Positions 18,998-27,466 are shown, counted from the first letter of the stretch. The stretch is 64,000 bases of DNA from Phyllobacteriaceae bacterium (GCA_024742765.1 JANSXT010000022.1:1-64000), one strand, 5' to 3'. The notes: generated by a model not told the origin, from the sequence alone. Made by a program: numbers and translations.

Positions 18998-19858
18998 TCA
19001 TGGCGTGCGCGGTCCGGCCTTTGGCTTCATCCTGACCTTGGTCTCCAGAACGTCGCCCCATTCGGGATGGCGTTTGAACTGGGCTGCGGCAAACGGGCAG
19101 AGCGGGATGATCTTCGTGCCTGATGTCCGCGCGTCGGCGATCAGCGTTTCGACCAGGCGCAGCCCGGTTCCGGTACCGCGAAAGATGTCGGGTACCTCCG
19201 TATGGTCGATGATGATCAGCGTGTCGCTGGCACGCGAGAATGTCATCTCCGCCGTGATGCCGCCGGGCGCTTCGATGAAATAGCGGCCCTTCGGCCCCTC
19301 CGTCTCCATCGCGACGGGCAGGGTGCTTGGGTCGACAGAAGCGCCGCGCGCCGCGTTGAGCCACGCGATGATCCGCTCGATCTCGGCCTCGGTGATCTCC
19401 GCACCGCCCCGGTTCCAGAAGACATCCGTCTTCGCGCCGGCCGCGTCTAGCGCGTCGGCCAGCGCGCCGACGGAAGCCGCCGGCGTTTCCGGATCGGTTG
19501 CGCCGGCGGTGATCAGCACGTCCCGGCCCTTTGTCACCTTGGCAACCTCGGCGGGTGGCGCCATCGGATGCAGCAACGCCAAGGGACCTTCGGGGACGGG
19601 CGCGACGAGCGCCGCGACCAGCGTGTCTGCTGCCCTGCCATGGGCGATGATGATCGCGCGGCCCGAATCCCCGCTCTTGGCCACCCAGCCGGCAAGGCCG
19701 GCCCGATCACTGGCCGCTTCCGCCGGCGCGGTGCGCGCGGTCACATCGGACGCGCCTTCCAGCATCGCCGCAATGGTCTGGAACAGGGTCTGCGCGGCGC
19801 GTGCCTCACCGATTAGAAGCACCGGCGTCGGCGCGTTTGCGTCTTTTGTGTCGGTCAT
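18998..19858 (-). CDS. Alpha/beta-hydrolase remnant fused to YjdJ-type GNAT acetyltransferase
   Basis: This 286-residue two-domain protein has no firm function. Residues about 60-170 match the second half of MhqO/phospholipase-carboxylesterase-like hydrolases: ALLHPMAPP, then GRDVLITAGATDPETP and WNRGGAEIT. The nucleophile elbow expected before this (GxSxG-like) is replaced by IIAHGRAADT and the first strands are shortened, so catalysis is doubtful. Residues about 180-275 form a small GNAT of the YjdJ type (GRYFIE, ITAEMTFSR, TEVPDIFRGTGTGLRLVE, PLCPFAAAQFKRHPEW). Its start overlaps the stop of the Lrp-type regulator (ATGA), so the two are coupled and divergent from phhA. Confidence 0.75.
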   Translation of the reverse strand: MTDTKDANAPTPVLLIGEARAAQTLFQTIAAMLEGASDVTARTAPAEAASDRAGLAGWVAKSGDSGRAIIIAHGRAADTLVAALVAPVPEGPLALLHPMAPPAEVAKVTKGRDVLITAGATDPETPAASVGALADALDAAGAKTDVFWNRGGAEITEAEIERIIAWLNAARGASVDPSTLPVAMETEGPKGRYFIEAPGGITAEMTFSRASDTLIIIDHTEVPDIFRGTGTGLRLVETLIADARTSGTKIIPLCPFAAAQFKRHPEWGDVLETKVRMKPKAGPRTP

Positions 19859-20328
19859 GTCAGATGCCCCAGCGGCAGCTTGGCGGGCCCCTTGTGGTTT
19901 TTAAGAACGAGATTGGTCCGCACGTCGCGCACGCCATCGAACTTCAGCAATGTGCCGCCGATGAAATCGTTCAGCGCCTCGACGTCGGTCACCACGACCT
20001 GAAGCATGAAATCGAAATCGCCGGTCAGCGACCAGCAGGCGACGACTTCATCGAGTCGCCCGACCATGGCGATGAACCGTTCGGGCGTGTCATCGGCATG
20101 GTTGCCGAGGCGCACCTGCACGAACACTTCCACCTCCAGCCCGAGCGCACGCCGATCGAGCCGCGCGACGATGGCGGCAATGGCGCCGCTTTCGGTCAGC
20201 CGCTCGAACCGCCGCGCGCATGGCGTCGCCGAAAGGCCGACATCGGCGGCCAGATCGGTGATCGTCCGGCGGCCGTTGCGCTGCAGCACGTTCAGCATTG
20301 CCACTTCGTAACGATCGAGTGAAATCAT
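19855..20328 (-). CDS. Lrp/AsnC-family transcriptional regulator
   Basis: This 157-residue DNA-binding protein has an N-terminal helix-turn-helix (TITDLAADVGLSATPCARRFERL, residues about 22-45) and a C-terminal RAM/AsnC ligand-binding domain (from about 65, with GDFDFMLQVVV). It is divergent from phenylalanine 4-hydroxylase across 119 bases. Regulators of this family often sense an amino acid and control the adjacent divergent gene, so phenylalanine or tyrosine control of phhA is a reasonable inference. The following gene overlaps its stop. Confidence 0.9.
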   Translation of the reverse strand: MISLDRYEVAMLNVLQRNGRRTITDLAADVGLSATPCARRFERLTESGAIAAIVARLDRRALGLEVEVFVQVRLGNHADDTPERFIAMVGRLDEVVACWSLTGDFDFMLQVVVTDVEALNDFIGGTLLKFDGVRDVRTNLVLKNHKGPAKLPLGHLT

Positions 20329-20340
20329 CTCTCAAAATCC

Positions 20341-20420
20341 AGAAATTTGGCGAAAATCACCGAATTCGTCGCACAAGCAGGTCGATTAAGTCAATTCGCC
20401 GTCGCTACCGTTGATACAAT
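20341..20420 (+). promoter_or_regulatory. phhA promoter region with extended -10
   Basis: TGATACAAT (20412-20420), an extended -10 of the TGn-TACAAT form, lies 27 bases before the phhA start. Upstream lie short AT-centred symmetries, such as CCAGAAATTTGG just before 20351 and CGAATTCG at about 20361-20368, as expected for Lrp-type sites. No good -35 is visible, consistent with an activated promoter. Confidence 0.4.
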
Positions 20421-20447
20421 CGGGCGCAAACCTTCGAGGAGGTCGTC

Positions 20448-21305
20448 ATGTCCGTAACCATATCGCAATATGCCGCCGAATGCGCCGCCCAGGGCATGCG
20501 GGGCGATTATTCCCGCTGCCGAGCCGACTTCACCGTGCCGCAGGATTACGGCGTCTACACCGATGCCGACCAGACGGTATGGCGCACCCTGTGCGATCGC
20601 CAGACGAAACTGACCGAGCGCTATGCCCACCGCTCCTATCTCGACGGCGTCGCAGCACTGGGCCTCATCGACCGCGTGCCCGACTTCGAAACCGTAAGCG
20701 ACAAGCTCTCGGCAATGACCGGCTGGACGCTGGTCGCCGTGCCGGGCCTCATCCCTGCCGAACCCTTTTTCGACCATCTCGCCAATCGGCGCTTTCCCGT
20801 GACCAACTGGCTGCGGTCGATGGACGAACTCGACTACATCGTCGAACCGGATATGTTCCACGATTTCTTCGGCCATGTGCCGATCCTGACCCAGCCGGAC
20901 TTCGCCGACTTCATGCAGCGCTATGGCCAAAAGGCGCTGGAATTAATCCCGCTCGGCGGCGACCAAATGATCACGCGGCTTTATTGGTACACGGCGGAAT
21001 TCGGCCTGATCCGGGAACCGGGGCAGGACCTGAAAGTGTTCGGCGCCGGCCTGATGTCGTCCTTTTCCGAGTTGCGGTTTGCCGCCGAAAGCGACGAGGC
21101 CAACCGTGTGTCGATGGACATCGAGACGGTCATGCGCACTGATTACGAGATCGACGCGTTCCAGCGCGCCTATTTCGTGCTGCCCTCGTTCGAGGCACTC
21201 AATCGCCAGATGGCCGAAACGGACCTGACCGCCATAGTCTGCCGCCACAAGGATGACGCACCGCTCGATCCGGCCGCGCTGCCGGCACAAAGGGCCGCCG
21301 CCTAG
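20448..21305 (+). CDS. phhA: Phenylalanine 4-hydroxylase
   Basis: This cytosolic iron- and tetrahydropterin-dependent mono-oxygenase converts phenylalanine to tyrosine. The 285-residue product has bacterial length (catalytic domain only). The iron ligands are visible as His138 and His143 in DMFHDFFGHVP and Glu184 in WYTAEFG. AGGAGG lies six bases before the ATG. It is divergent from an Lrp-type regulator, the likely controller. No pterin dehydratase (phhB) is adjacent. Its TAG stop overlaps the stop of the convergent DMT transporter in a shared CTAG. Confidence 0.97.
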   Translation: MSVTISQYAAECAAQGMRGDYSRCRADFTVPQDYGVYTDADQTVWRTLCDRQTKLTERYAHRSYLDGVAALGLIDRVPDFETVSDKLSAMTGWTLVAVPGLIPAEPFFDHLANRRFPVTNWLRSMDELDYIVEPDMFHDFFGHVPILTQPDFADFMQRYGQKALELIPLGGDQMITRLYWYTAEFGLIREPGQDLKVFGAGLMSSFSELRFAAESDEANRVSMDIETVMRTDYEIDAFQRAYFVLPSFEALNRQMAETDLTAIVCRHKDDAPLDPAALPAQRAAA

Positions 21306-22219
21306 GCGAGGACCAGCACAATGACGCCGGCGGCGACCAGCGCGCAGCCGGCGATTTCCGCCCGGTTGACCGGTTCGCGGAAGATCAGGACCGTCGTCGC
21401 ATAAGCAAACAACATCTCGATCTGCGCGAGCGCCTTCACCGCGCCGGCCTGCTGCAGTGTCATCGCCGAAAACCAGCCGAACGAGGCCAGGGCGCCGGCA
21501 AGGCCCGTCAGCGCGCCCACCCGCCAGGCGTCGGCAATGCGGCGCAGTTCCGCCCGGTCGCGGAGGAGCATCCAGACGAGGATGACGACAGTCTGGATGG
21601 TGATCGCTACGCACAGCGTCAGCCCCGCCTGAACGAGAAAGTTCGGACCGGGAAGGCTGAGCGAGGCGGCGCGAAAGGCAACCGCCGCAAGGCCGAAAAA
21701 CGTGCCCGAAGCGAGCCCGATCAGCGCCGTTGGCGAGGCCAGAAGCGCCAGCGGCGAGCGGCTGCGCGCCATCTCGCCGACGGGCTGGCGCGCAAGGGTC
21801 AGCACGATCACGCCGCCGACCGAAATGGCGATGGCGATCAGGACCGACGCCGGCGCGCGTTCGCCCAGCAGCACCAGCCCGAAAATGACGGCTTGCACAG
21901 GCTCGGTCCGCGAATAGGCCGAGCCGACGGCGAAACTGCGCCGCGTGAACATGATGACGAGCAGCGCCTGTGCGGTGATCTGCGCAAAGGCGCCAACCAC
22001 GACCCAGACCCAGAAGGCGGCGTTCGTCGCTGGCAGCGCGCTGCCGGTCAGCCACAGGACGAGGGCGAGAAGCGCGAACGCCACCGGCAGGCCGAAGCCG
22101 AAACGCACGAAGGTCGCTCCGGTCGTGCCCATCCGCATGCGCAGATGGCGCTGCAGCCCCGAACGCAGGTTCTGAACGAAGGCCGCAGCGATCGTGATCG
22201 GTATCCAGAGTTCCATCAT
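21302..22219 (-). CDS. EamA/DMT-family transporter
   Basis: This 305-residue inner-membrane protein of the drug/metabolite transporter superfamily has ten predicted helices in two EamA repeats. The conserved ends of helices IV and IX are visible: RTEPVQAVIFGLVLLGE at about residue 95 and AQIEMLFAYATTVLIFREP at about 265. Members export amino acids, purines or sugars; substrate is unknown here. ATG 22219 is chosen; the next codon is also ATG. It is divergent from the HAD gene across 64 bases and overlaps phhA by four bases tail to tail. Confidence 0.88.
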   Translation of the reverse strand: MMELWIPITIAAAFVQNLRSGLQRHLRMRMGTTGATFVRFGFGLPVAFALLALVLWLTGSALPATNAAFWVWVVVGAFAQITAQALLVIMFTRRSFAVGSAYSRTEPVQAVIFGLVLLGERAPASVLIAIAISVGGVIVLTLARQPVGEMARSRSPLALLASPTALIGLASGTFFGLAAVAFRAASLSLPGPNFLVQAGLTLCVAITIQTVVILVWMLLRDRAELRRIADAWRVGALTGLAGALASFGWFSAMTLQQAGAVKALAQIEMLFAYATTVLIFREPVNRAEIAGCALVAAGVIVLVLA

Positions 22220-22283
22220 GTTCCCGCGGCCGCCGCGAGCGGTTTTGGTTTCGGGTCGTGACCGGCTGTGCCATAACACGGCC

Positions 22284-22988
22284 ATGAACGTCCATGCTCC
22301 GAACCCGTCTGATTTCGCCCATGTCCGTGAATGGGTTTTCGATCTCGACAACACGCTCTACCCACACCATTCCAACCTGTTTTCGCAGATCGACGTGGCG
22401 ATGACCGGCTATGTTTCGGAGCTGTTGCAAGTGCCGCGCGACGAGGCGCGCAAGGTCCAGAAGGACTATTACAAACAGTATGGCACGACGCTCGCCGGCC
22501 TTATGCAGCGCCATGATGTCGACCCGGATGATTTCCTCGAAAAGGTCCACGACATCGATTATTCCTGGCTCGATCCCGATCCGGCGCTGGGCGATGCCAT
22601 CCGCGCGCTGCCGGGGCGGAAGTTCATCTTCACCAATGGCGACAGGGGCCATGCCGAGCGCGCTGCCCGGCAGTTGGGCATTCTCGACCATTTCGACGAG
22701 ATTTTCGATATCGTCGCCGCCGAACTCGTGCCCAAGCCCGCCGGCGCGACCTATGACAAGTTCCGGGCGCTTCACCGTGTCGACTGCACCCGCGCTGCCA
22801 TGTTCGAGGATCTGGCCCGCAATCTGACGGTGCCCAAGCAACTGGGCATGAAAACCGTGCTGATCGTGCCGCGCAATTTCGAGGCAACATTCTCCGAGAT
22901 CTGGGAGCGCGACGATGTCGACGATCAGGTCGACCACGTCACCGACGATCTGGCCGGCTTTTTGAGAACCATTCTGCCGGGGCTCTGA
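22284..22988 (+). CDS. HAD-family pyrimidine 5'-nucleotidase
   Basis: This cytosolic phosphohydrolase of the HAD superfamily has 234 residues. Motif I is DLDNTLY with nucleophile Asp20 and acid/base Asp22, motif II is Thr117 in FTNGD, motif III is the Lys in LVPKP, and motif IV is FEDLARN. The Sdt1/YjjG-like wording and length point to the pyrimidine 5'-nucleotidase branch, which dephosphorylates UMP/CMP and damaged nucleotides. ATG 22284 lies just before the conserved N-terminus, without a strong ribosome site. Confidence 0.88.
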   Translation: MNVHAPNPSDFAHVREWVFDLDNTLYPHHSNLFSQIDVAMTGYVSELLQVPRDEARKVQKDYYKQYGTTLAGLMQRHDVDPDDFLEKVHDIDYSWLDPDPALGDAIRALPGRKFIFTNGDRGHAERAARQLGILDHFDEIFDIVAAELVPKPAGATYDKFRALHRVDCTRAAMFEDLARNLTVPKQLGMKTVLIVPRNFEATFSEIWERDDVDDQVDHVTDDLAGFLRTILPGL

Positions 22989-23106
22989 ACCGCCCGCGAA
23001 CACGCCAAAGCTGTCAGCAATCTTGCAGTTCGCTCCGGACTGTGCAAGCAGGTCGCAGCATTTCCCGGGCGACGACCAATTCTTCAAAAAAATTCAGCGA
23101 GACGTG

Positions 23107-25281
23107 ATGACATCGCAAATCCAACCCGTAATCCTGTGCGGCGGCATCGGCTCGCGGTTGTGGCCGCTGTCGACGGCGCTTCATCCCAAACAGTTCCTGC
23201 CGCTGATCTCGCCGCAGTCGATGCTGGCGATGACGGCCGGACGGGTCGGCGATCCGGCATTGTTCGCGCCGCCGGTCATCGTCGGCGGCCTGCGCTACAA
23301 GAGCCTGATGCAGCAGGCGGTGCCCGATGCCCGCCTGATTGTCGAGCCGTTCGGCCGCAATTCGGCGGCGGCGATCGCCGCCGCCGCGCTCCTGGCCGAT
23401 GACGACACCGTCCAGCTCGTCCTTCCGGCGGACCACAACATCGCCGACATCACGGCGTTCATGCGCGCACTTGCCATCGGCCGGGCCGAGGCGGACAAGG
23501 GCCGGATCATCACCTTCGGCATCGAGCCGGACCATCCGGCGACCGGTTACGGCTATATCGAGGCCGAAACCACCGCCGGCGACACCGCGCCGGTGCGACG
23601 CTTCATCGAAAAGCCAGACAGGCCAACCGCCGAATCCCTGCTCGCCAGGGGCGGGCACTACTGGAACGCCGGCATCTTCATGTTCCGCGCCGACGTGATG
23701 CGGTCGGCGCTGCGCGCCCATGCCGACGACATCCTGAAAAATGTCGAAGCGGCGCTGGAGCCTGCCGATGGCGCGAACGGCGCCATATCGCTCAACGCGG
23801 ACAGGTTTGCCCGATGCCGGTCGGAATCCATCGACTATGCGGTCATGGAAAAGGCCGACAATATCAGCGTCGTGCCGGTCTCGATGGGCTGGAGCGATGT
23901 CGGAGACCATGCGGCCCTGGCCAGTGTCGTGCAGGCGGCGGAAGCATCGGGCGCGCAGGGTCCTGTGGTCGCCGAGGCCAGCGGGAACTGCTTCGTGCGC
24001 AGCGACGGGCCGACCGTCGGTCTTTACGGCGTCACCGATCTCGCCGTCGTGGCAAGCCGCGATGCGGTGCTGGTCACCCAGCTTGACCGTGCCGCCGACA
24101 TCAAGCCGCTGGTCGAGCGTGTCGAGGAGCGCGCCGTCAATGCGCAGGTCGCGCCGGCGGTGCGCGCGCGCATCGGCGCCTGGCTCTATGACACGCTGCT
24201 TCCGCACTGGCTCGAACGGGCCTGGGACGAACAGGGCGGTTTCGTCGAAGCGCTCGACTCAGACGGCGCGCCGCTGGCCGGGCATCCACGGCGCGGCCGG
24301 GTTGCGCCGCGTCAGGTGTTCGCCTTTTCCGAAGCTGTTCTGCAGGGCTGGAACCCCGACGGTGCCGCCGCCGCCCTGATCGAACGGGGGATCGACTATC
24401 TCGATCGCCATGCGCGTTCGCCGCGTGGAGGTTGGGCGAGCCTGATTGCCCCGGGCAACACCATTACCGATGACAGCCGCGCGCTCTACGACCATAGCTT
24501 CGTCGCCATGGCCGGCGCCCATGCCTACCGCGCGACCGGCTATCGCCCGGCGCTCGACATCGCCCGGGAAGCGTTCGAGTTCATCGACGGCCCATGCAGG
24601 GCAGTGGACGGAACCGGCTGGTTCGATCCGGACGGCGACGGGGCGGCGCGGCTGGCCAATCCGCACATGCACCTGCTCGAAGCCTCGCTCATCATGTTCG
24701 ATGCGACCGCCGACGCCGGCGCTCTGGAGCGGGCGCAGACCATCGCCACGCTTTTCGAGGATCACATGTTCTCGGGTGCCACCGGCGCGATGTTCGAAGA
24801 GTTCGACGCGGGCTGGTCGGTCCAACCGGACGCGGGACGGGCCCGCATCGAACCGGGCCATTGTTATGAATGGGCCTATCTTCTCAAGCGGCTCGACCGG
24901 CTTGCGGGCCGCGACACGCGCAGCTGGTGCAATCGCCTGGTGGCTTTTGCCGACCGCGCCGGCGTCGGGCCGCATGGCCGGGTGCTCAATGCCGTGACCG
25001 GATCTGGCGACGTGATCGATGCCAATGCGCGGCTCTGGCCGCAACTCGAGCGCATCAGGGCCAAGCTGCACATCGCCGAGGCCAGCGCGCCGGGCGCTGT
25101 CGATGGTCTGATCTCCGGGGTGTTCGAGGATTATGTCGTGCCGGCCGCGCCCGGGCTCTGGCGCGATGAACTCGACGGCGAAGGCCGGTCATTGCGGCCG
25201 CAGGTGCCCGCCAGCATGCTGTACCATTTCGCAACCGCGTTCGCGCCAATCGCCGATCCGGCGGCTGCCGCGCCGCGCTGA
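23107..25281 (+). CDS. Mannose-1-phosphate guanylyltransferase fused to AGE-type sugar isomerase
   Basis: This 724-residue bifunctional enzyme likely serves GDP-mannose synthesis for surface polysaccharide. Residues about 1-350 form a ManC-like nucleotidyltransferase with VILCGGIGSRLWPLS, HPKQFL, LVLPADH and FIEKP. Residues about 370-715 form an (alpha/alpha)6 barrel of the N-acylglucosamine 2-epimerase/type III phosphomannose isomerase family, with His520 and His522 in NPHMHLLEA and His585 in EPGHCYEW. In AlgA/ManC-ManA proteins the second domain is a cupin; here it is replaced by the AGE fold known for the Rhizobium phosphomannose isomerase. ATG 23107 gives the family N-terminus. It is a single gene upstream of tRNA-Thr on the other strand. 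Confidence 0.9.
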   Translation: MTSQIQPVILCGGIGSRLWPLSTALHPKQFLPLISPQSMLAMTAGRVGDPALFAPPVIVGGLRYKSLMQQAVPDARLIVEPFGRNSAAAIAAAALLADDDTVQLVLPADHNIADITAFMRALAIGRAEADKGRIITFGIEPDHPATGYGYIEAETTAGDTAPVRRFIEKPDRPTAESLLARGGHYWNAGIFMFRADVMRSALRAHADDILKNVEAALEPADGANGAISLNADRFARCRSESIDYAVMEKADNISVVPVSMGWSDVGDHAALASVVQAAEASGAQGPVVAEASGNCFVRSDGPTVGLYGVTDLAVVASRDAVLVTQLDRAADIKPLVERVEERAVNAQVAPAVRARIGAWLYDTLLPHWLERAWDEQGGFVEALDSDGAPLAGHPRRGRVAPRQVFAFSEAVLQGWNPDGAAAALIERGIDYLDRHARSPRGGWASLIAPGNTITDDSRALYDHSFVAMAGAHAYRATGYRPALDIAREAFEFIDGPCRAVDGTGWFDPDGDGAARLANPHMHLLEASLIMFDATADAGALERAQTIATLFEDHMFSGATGAMFEEFDAGWSVQPDAGRARIEPGHCYEWAYLLKRLDRLAGRDTRSWCNRLVAFADRAGVGPHGRVLNAVTGSGDVIDANARLWPQLERIRAKLHIAEASAPGAVDGLISGVFEDYVVPAAPGLWRDELDGEGRSLRPQVPASMLYHFATAFAPIADPAAAAPR

Positions 25282-25298
25282 TCGCGGCCGTAACCCGC

Positions 25299-25401
25299 AC
25301 CCGCGCGCCGGGTTGGCGGGCGGCAACGCGCAGACGAAGATGGTGAAGGTGAGAGGGAACCCCCGAACCGGAACCCGCGTGTTGGGTTGGCGGGCGGCAA
25401 C
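25299..25401 (+). repeat. Two copies of a 29-bp GC-rich repeat beside tRNA-Thr
   Basis: Copies at 25299-25327 and 25373-25401 start 74 bases apart. Each reads ACCCGCG, four variable bases (CGCC or TGTT), then the identical GGGTTGGCGGGCGGCAAC. They lie between the manC-AGE fusion and tRNA-Thr. I see no coding frame or flanking duplications. They may be fragments of a dispersed repeat or intergenic palindromic family. Confidence 0.7.
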
Positions 25402-25409
25402 CTGCCAAC

Positions 25410-25435
25410 AAAGAATCCAAAATCGAAGATTTTGG
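25410..25435 (-). terminator. Terminator of tRNA-Thr
   Basis: On the minus strand the encoded CCA end of the tRNA runs directly into CCAAAATC-TTC-GATTTTGG (25417-25435), an eight-base-pair stem followed by ATTCTTTG. The stem shares its first bases with the tRNA CCA. Confidence 0.75.
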
Positions 25436-25508
25436 TGCCGCTGATAGGACTCGAACCTACGACCCCATCATTACGAATGACGTGCTCTACCAACTGAGCT
25501 ACAGCGGC
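25433..25508 (-). tRNA. tRNA-Thr (anticodon CGT)
   Basis: The 76-base cloverleaf has acceptor GCCGCTG/CAGCGGC, D-arm GCTC-AGTTGGTA-GAGC, anticodon stem around loop TTCGTAA, TTCGAGT T-loop, discriminator A and an encoded CCA. The anticodon CGT reads ACG. Confidence 0.97.
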
Positions 25509-25683
25509 GCCGGGGCGGACGGCATAGCTTGGTCGCTGGTGCCGTCCACCGACGAGCGCTTTAGCGGCGCGCCGGACCAAGATCAAGTGGGTCCTGGCCG
25601 GCCGTGCCGTTCCCCGGGCCCCAAGCGGAATTTTGTCCCACGACATGACCGTGCCGGCCCGATCAGGGCCGGCTTTGCCGCGA

Positions 25684-26379
25684 TCAAACCACGACGATCG
25701 GAGCCGGCGTCGGCACCCGGTTGTAAAGATCGATCACGTCCTGCTGCATCATCCGCACGCAGCCCGACGAGACCGCCTTGCCGATCGTCCAATATTCCGG
25801 CGATCCGTGCACCCGGTAGAGCGTGTCGACGCCATCGTCAAAAATATAGAGCGCGCGGGCGCCCAGCGGATTGTCGAGGCCCGGCGGCATGCCGCCATTG
25901 CGCACGCTCCAGCGCTCAAGTTCCGGCTCGCGCGCGATCATCTCGTCGGGTGGCGTCCAGGTCGGCCATTGGCGCTTGTAGGCGACCCGCCCGCGTCCCG
26001 ACCATTCAAAGCCCGCGCGGCCCAGCCCGACGCCATAGCGCATCGCCTGGCCGCCCTCCTGCACGAGGTACAGGAAGAAGTTGGCCGTATCGACGACCAG
26101 CGTGCCCGGCGCCTCGGGCGTCGGATAGGCCACCTGTTGACGCCAGAATTGCGGCGGCACCTTGGAGATGTCGATCGCCGGTAGGGGAAAGCGTTCGCCG
26201 GGCATCGGGCCATAGGCGGCAACGACCGTCGATGCGGGCCGCGAGGACGCCGGCGGCACCGTCGCGATATCGGCGGCGCGGCGCGACGGACCTGCCGTGG
26301 TGCAGCCCGCAAGGCCGAGCCCGGCCAGGCTTGCCGCGCCCGCGGCAAACCGGCGTCGTGTCAAAATTGTCCGTGTCAT
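25684..26379 (-). CDS. L,D-transpeptidase (YkuD family) lipoprotein
   Basis: This exported peptidoglycan cross-linking or protein-anchoring enzyme has 231 residues. The N-terminus MTRTILTRRRFAAGA has a twin-arginine-like motif and a lipobox LAGC, so it is probably a lipoprotein. The YkuD catalytic region is HGSPEYWTIG...SSGCVRM with the nucleophile Cys in SGC. The start overlaps the stop of the upstream paralogue (ATGA). The intergenic region on its 3' side holds tRNA-Thr. YkuD proteins make 3-3 cross-links or attach outer-membrane proteins to peptidoglycan in Rhizobiales; which applies here is not visible. Confidence 0.93.
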   Translation of the reverse strand: MTRTILTRRRFAAGAASLAGLGLAGCTTAGPSRRAADIATVPPASSRPASTVVAAYGPMPGERFPLPAIDISKVPPQFWRQQVAYPTPEAPGTLVVDTANFFLYLVQEGGQAMRYGVGLGRAGFEWSGRGRVAYKRQWPTWTPPDEMIAREPELERWSVRNGGMPPGLDNPLGARALYIFDDGVDTLYRVHGSPEYWTIGKAVSSGCVRMMQQDVIDLYNRVPTPAPIVVV

Positions 26380-26948
26380 CCCAGCACCACCACGCGCGTG
26401 CCAAGCGGAACCCGTTCGTAAAGGTCCTCGACATGGGCGTTGATCATCCGGATGCAGCCATTGGAGACGGACTGTCCGATGCTCCAGGGTTCTGTGGTGC
26501 CGTGAATGCGGTACATGGTGTCGCGGTTGCCCTTGTATAGATAAAGCGCCCGCGAGCCGAGCGGGTTGCCCGGCCCTCCGGGCACGCCGTTCGCATATTT
26601 GGCATATCGGGCAGGATTGCGGCGGATCATGTTGTCGGTCGGCCGCCAGCTTGGCCATTCCGCCTTGCGGCGGATGACCGCGTCGCCCCGGAAGGCAAGG
26701 CCTGCGCGGCCGACGCCAACGCCATAGCGCCGCGCCCGTCCCGGCCGCTCGACCAGATAGAGGAAGTGATTGCGCGGATCGACGACGATCGTGCCGGCCG
26801 GATAGCCGGAAAAGCGCACCGATTGCGGCTCGAATTTCGGATCGAGCCTGAACTCGCGATAGCGCTTGGAATGGTGGGCAAGCGCGGGCGCGGCGGTCAG
26901 CATCAGACCGGCGGCGGCACCTGTGGCGAACAAACGTCTGGTAATCAT
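26376..26948 (-). CDS. L,D-transpeptidase (YkuD family), secreted
   Basis: This 190-residue exported paralogue is first of the tandem pair. The signal peptide MITRRLFATGAAAGLMLTAA ends near AHH. The YkuD domain contains IVVDPRNHFLYLVE and the catalytic HGTTEPWSIG...SNGCIRM. It lacks the lipobox of its partner, so one product is predicted free in the periplasm and the other lipid-anchored. The four-base overlap indicates co-translation. Confidence 0.93.
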   Translation of the reverse strand: MITRRLFATGAAAGLMLTAAPALAHHSKRYREFRLDPKFEPQSVRFSGYPAGTIVVDPRNHFLYLVERPGRARRYGVGVGRAGLAFRGDAVIRRKAEWPSWRPTDNMIRRNPARYAKYANGVPGGPGNPLGSRALYLYKGNRDTMYRIHGTTEPWSIGQSVSNGCIRMINAHVEDLYERVPLGTRVVVLG

Positions 26949-27012
26949 GGGAAACTCCTGAACGGCATGGGTCGGTCCGGGCGCCTTTGCGCGCCCGGTC
27001 GTGGCGAATGCG

Positions 27013-27360
27013 TCAGGCGATCGGTGGCTTGTTCAATAACCGCCCATGATGGGCGCTGGCGTGATAGGGCAGTTCGTCCGCTTCGGCGGGAACCAGCGTG
27101 CTGGTTTCGAACCGGTGCTGCGGCATCAGGAAAACGCAGTCACCATGCCCGTGACACGGTCCGGCAGGCGTCTCCGATGCCGTTTGCGCGGTGTCCGCGA
27201 TCCGCCCGTCCGTCTTGGAGATTTCGGGCGTGACCGCCACAGCGGTCGCGTCAAGGGTCGCCTCCGTGCAGGTCAGAGCCTTGCCGGCCGCACGCTCCAG
27301 CGCCACCGCATGGGTGGTCAGGACGGAAAACAGCAGCAAAAGGGCGGTCACGAAACGCAT
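27013..27360 (-). CDS. Small secreted protein of unknown function
   Basis: I do not recognise this 115-residue protein. It begins MRFVTALLLLFSVLTTHAVA, a clear signal peptide, and is about 95 residues when mature. It holds three mature Cys (one near residue 31, two in PCHGHGDC) and several His (HGH, QHR, YHASAHH). A metal-binding or disulfide-bonded periplasmic role is possible but not shown. A perfect 8-4-8 palindrome lies 20-39 bases before the start codon. It is 65 bases upstream of the L,D-transpeptidase pair on the same strand, so the three may form a unit. Confidence 0.6.
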   Translation of the reverse strand: MRFVTALLLLFSVLTTHAVALERAAGKALTCTEATLDATAVAVTPEISKTDGRIADTAQTASETPAGPCHGHGDCVFLMPQHRFETSTLVPAEADELPYHASAHHGRLLNKPPIA

Positions 27361-27379
27361 GGGCCAAAAGTTAGCCAAG

Positions 27380-27399
27380 TCATGGTGAATGCACCATGA
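27380..27399 (-). promoter_or_regulatory. Perfect palindrome before the small secreted protein
   Basis: TCATGGTG-AATG-CACCATGA is an exact inverted repeat of two eight-base arms with a four-base spacer. It lies just upstream of the 115-residue gene, where an operator would be. The binding protein is unknown. Confidence 0.5.
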
Positions 27400-27466
27400 A
27401 CGCCCATTCACGAGGTCGTGAGTGTTGCGCCGCCGCAACAGCGGTTGGCGCAGCTCTCGAACCGCG

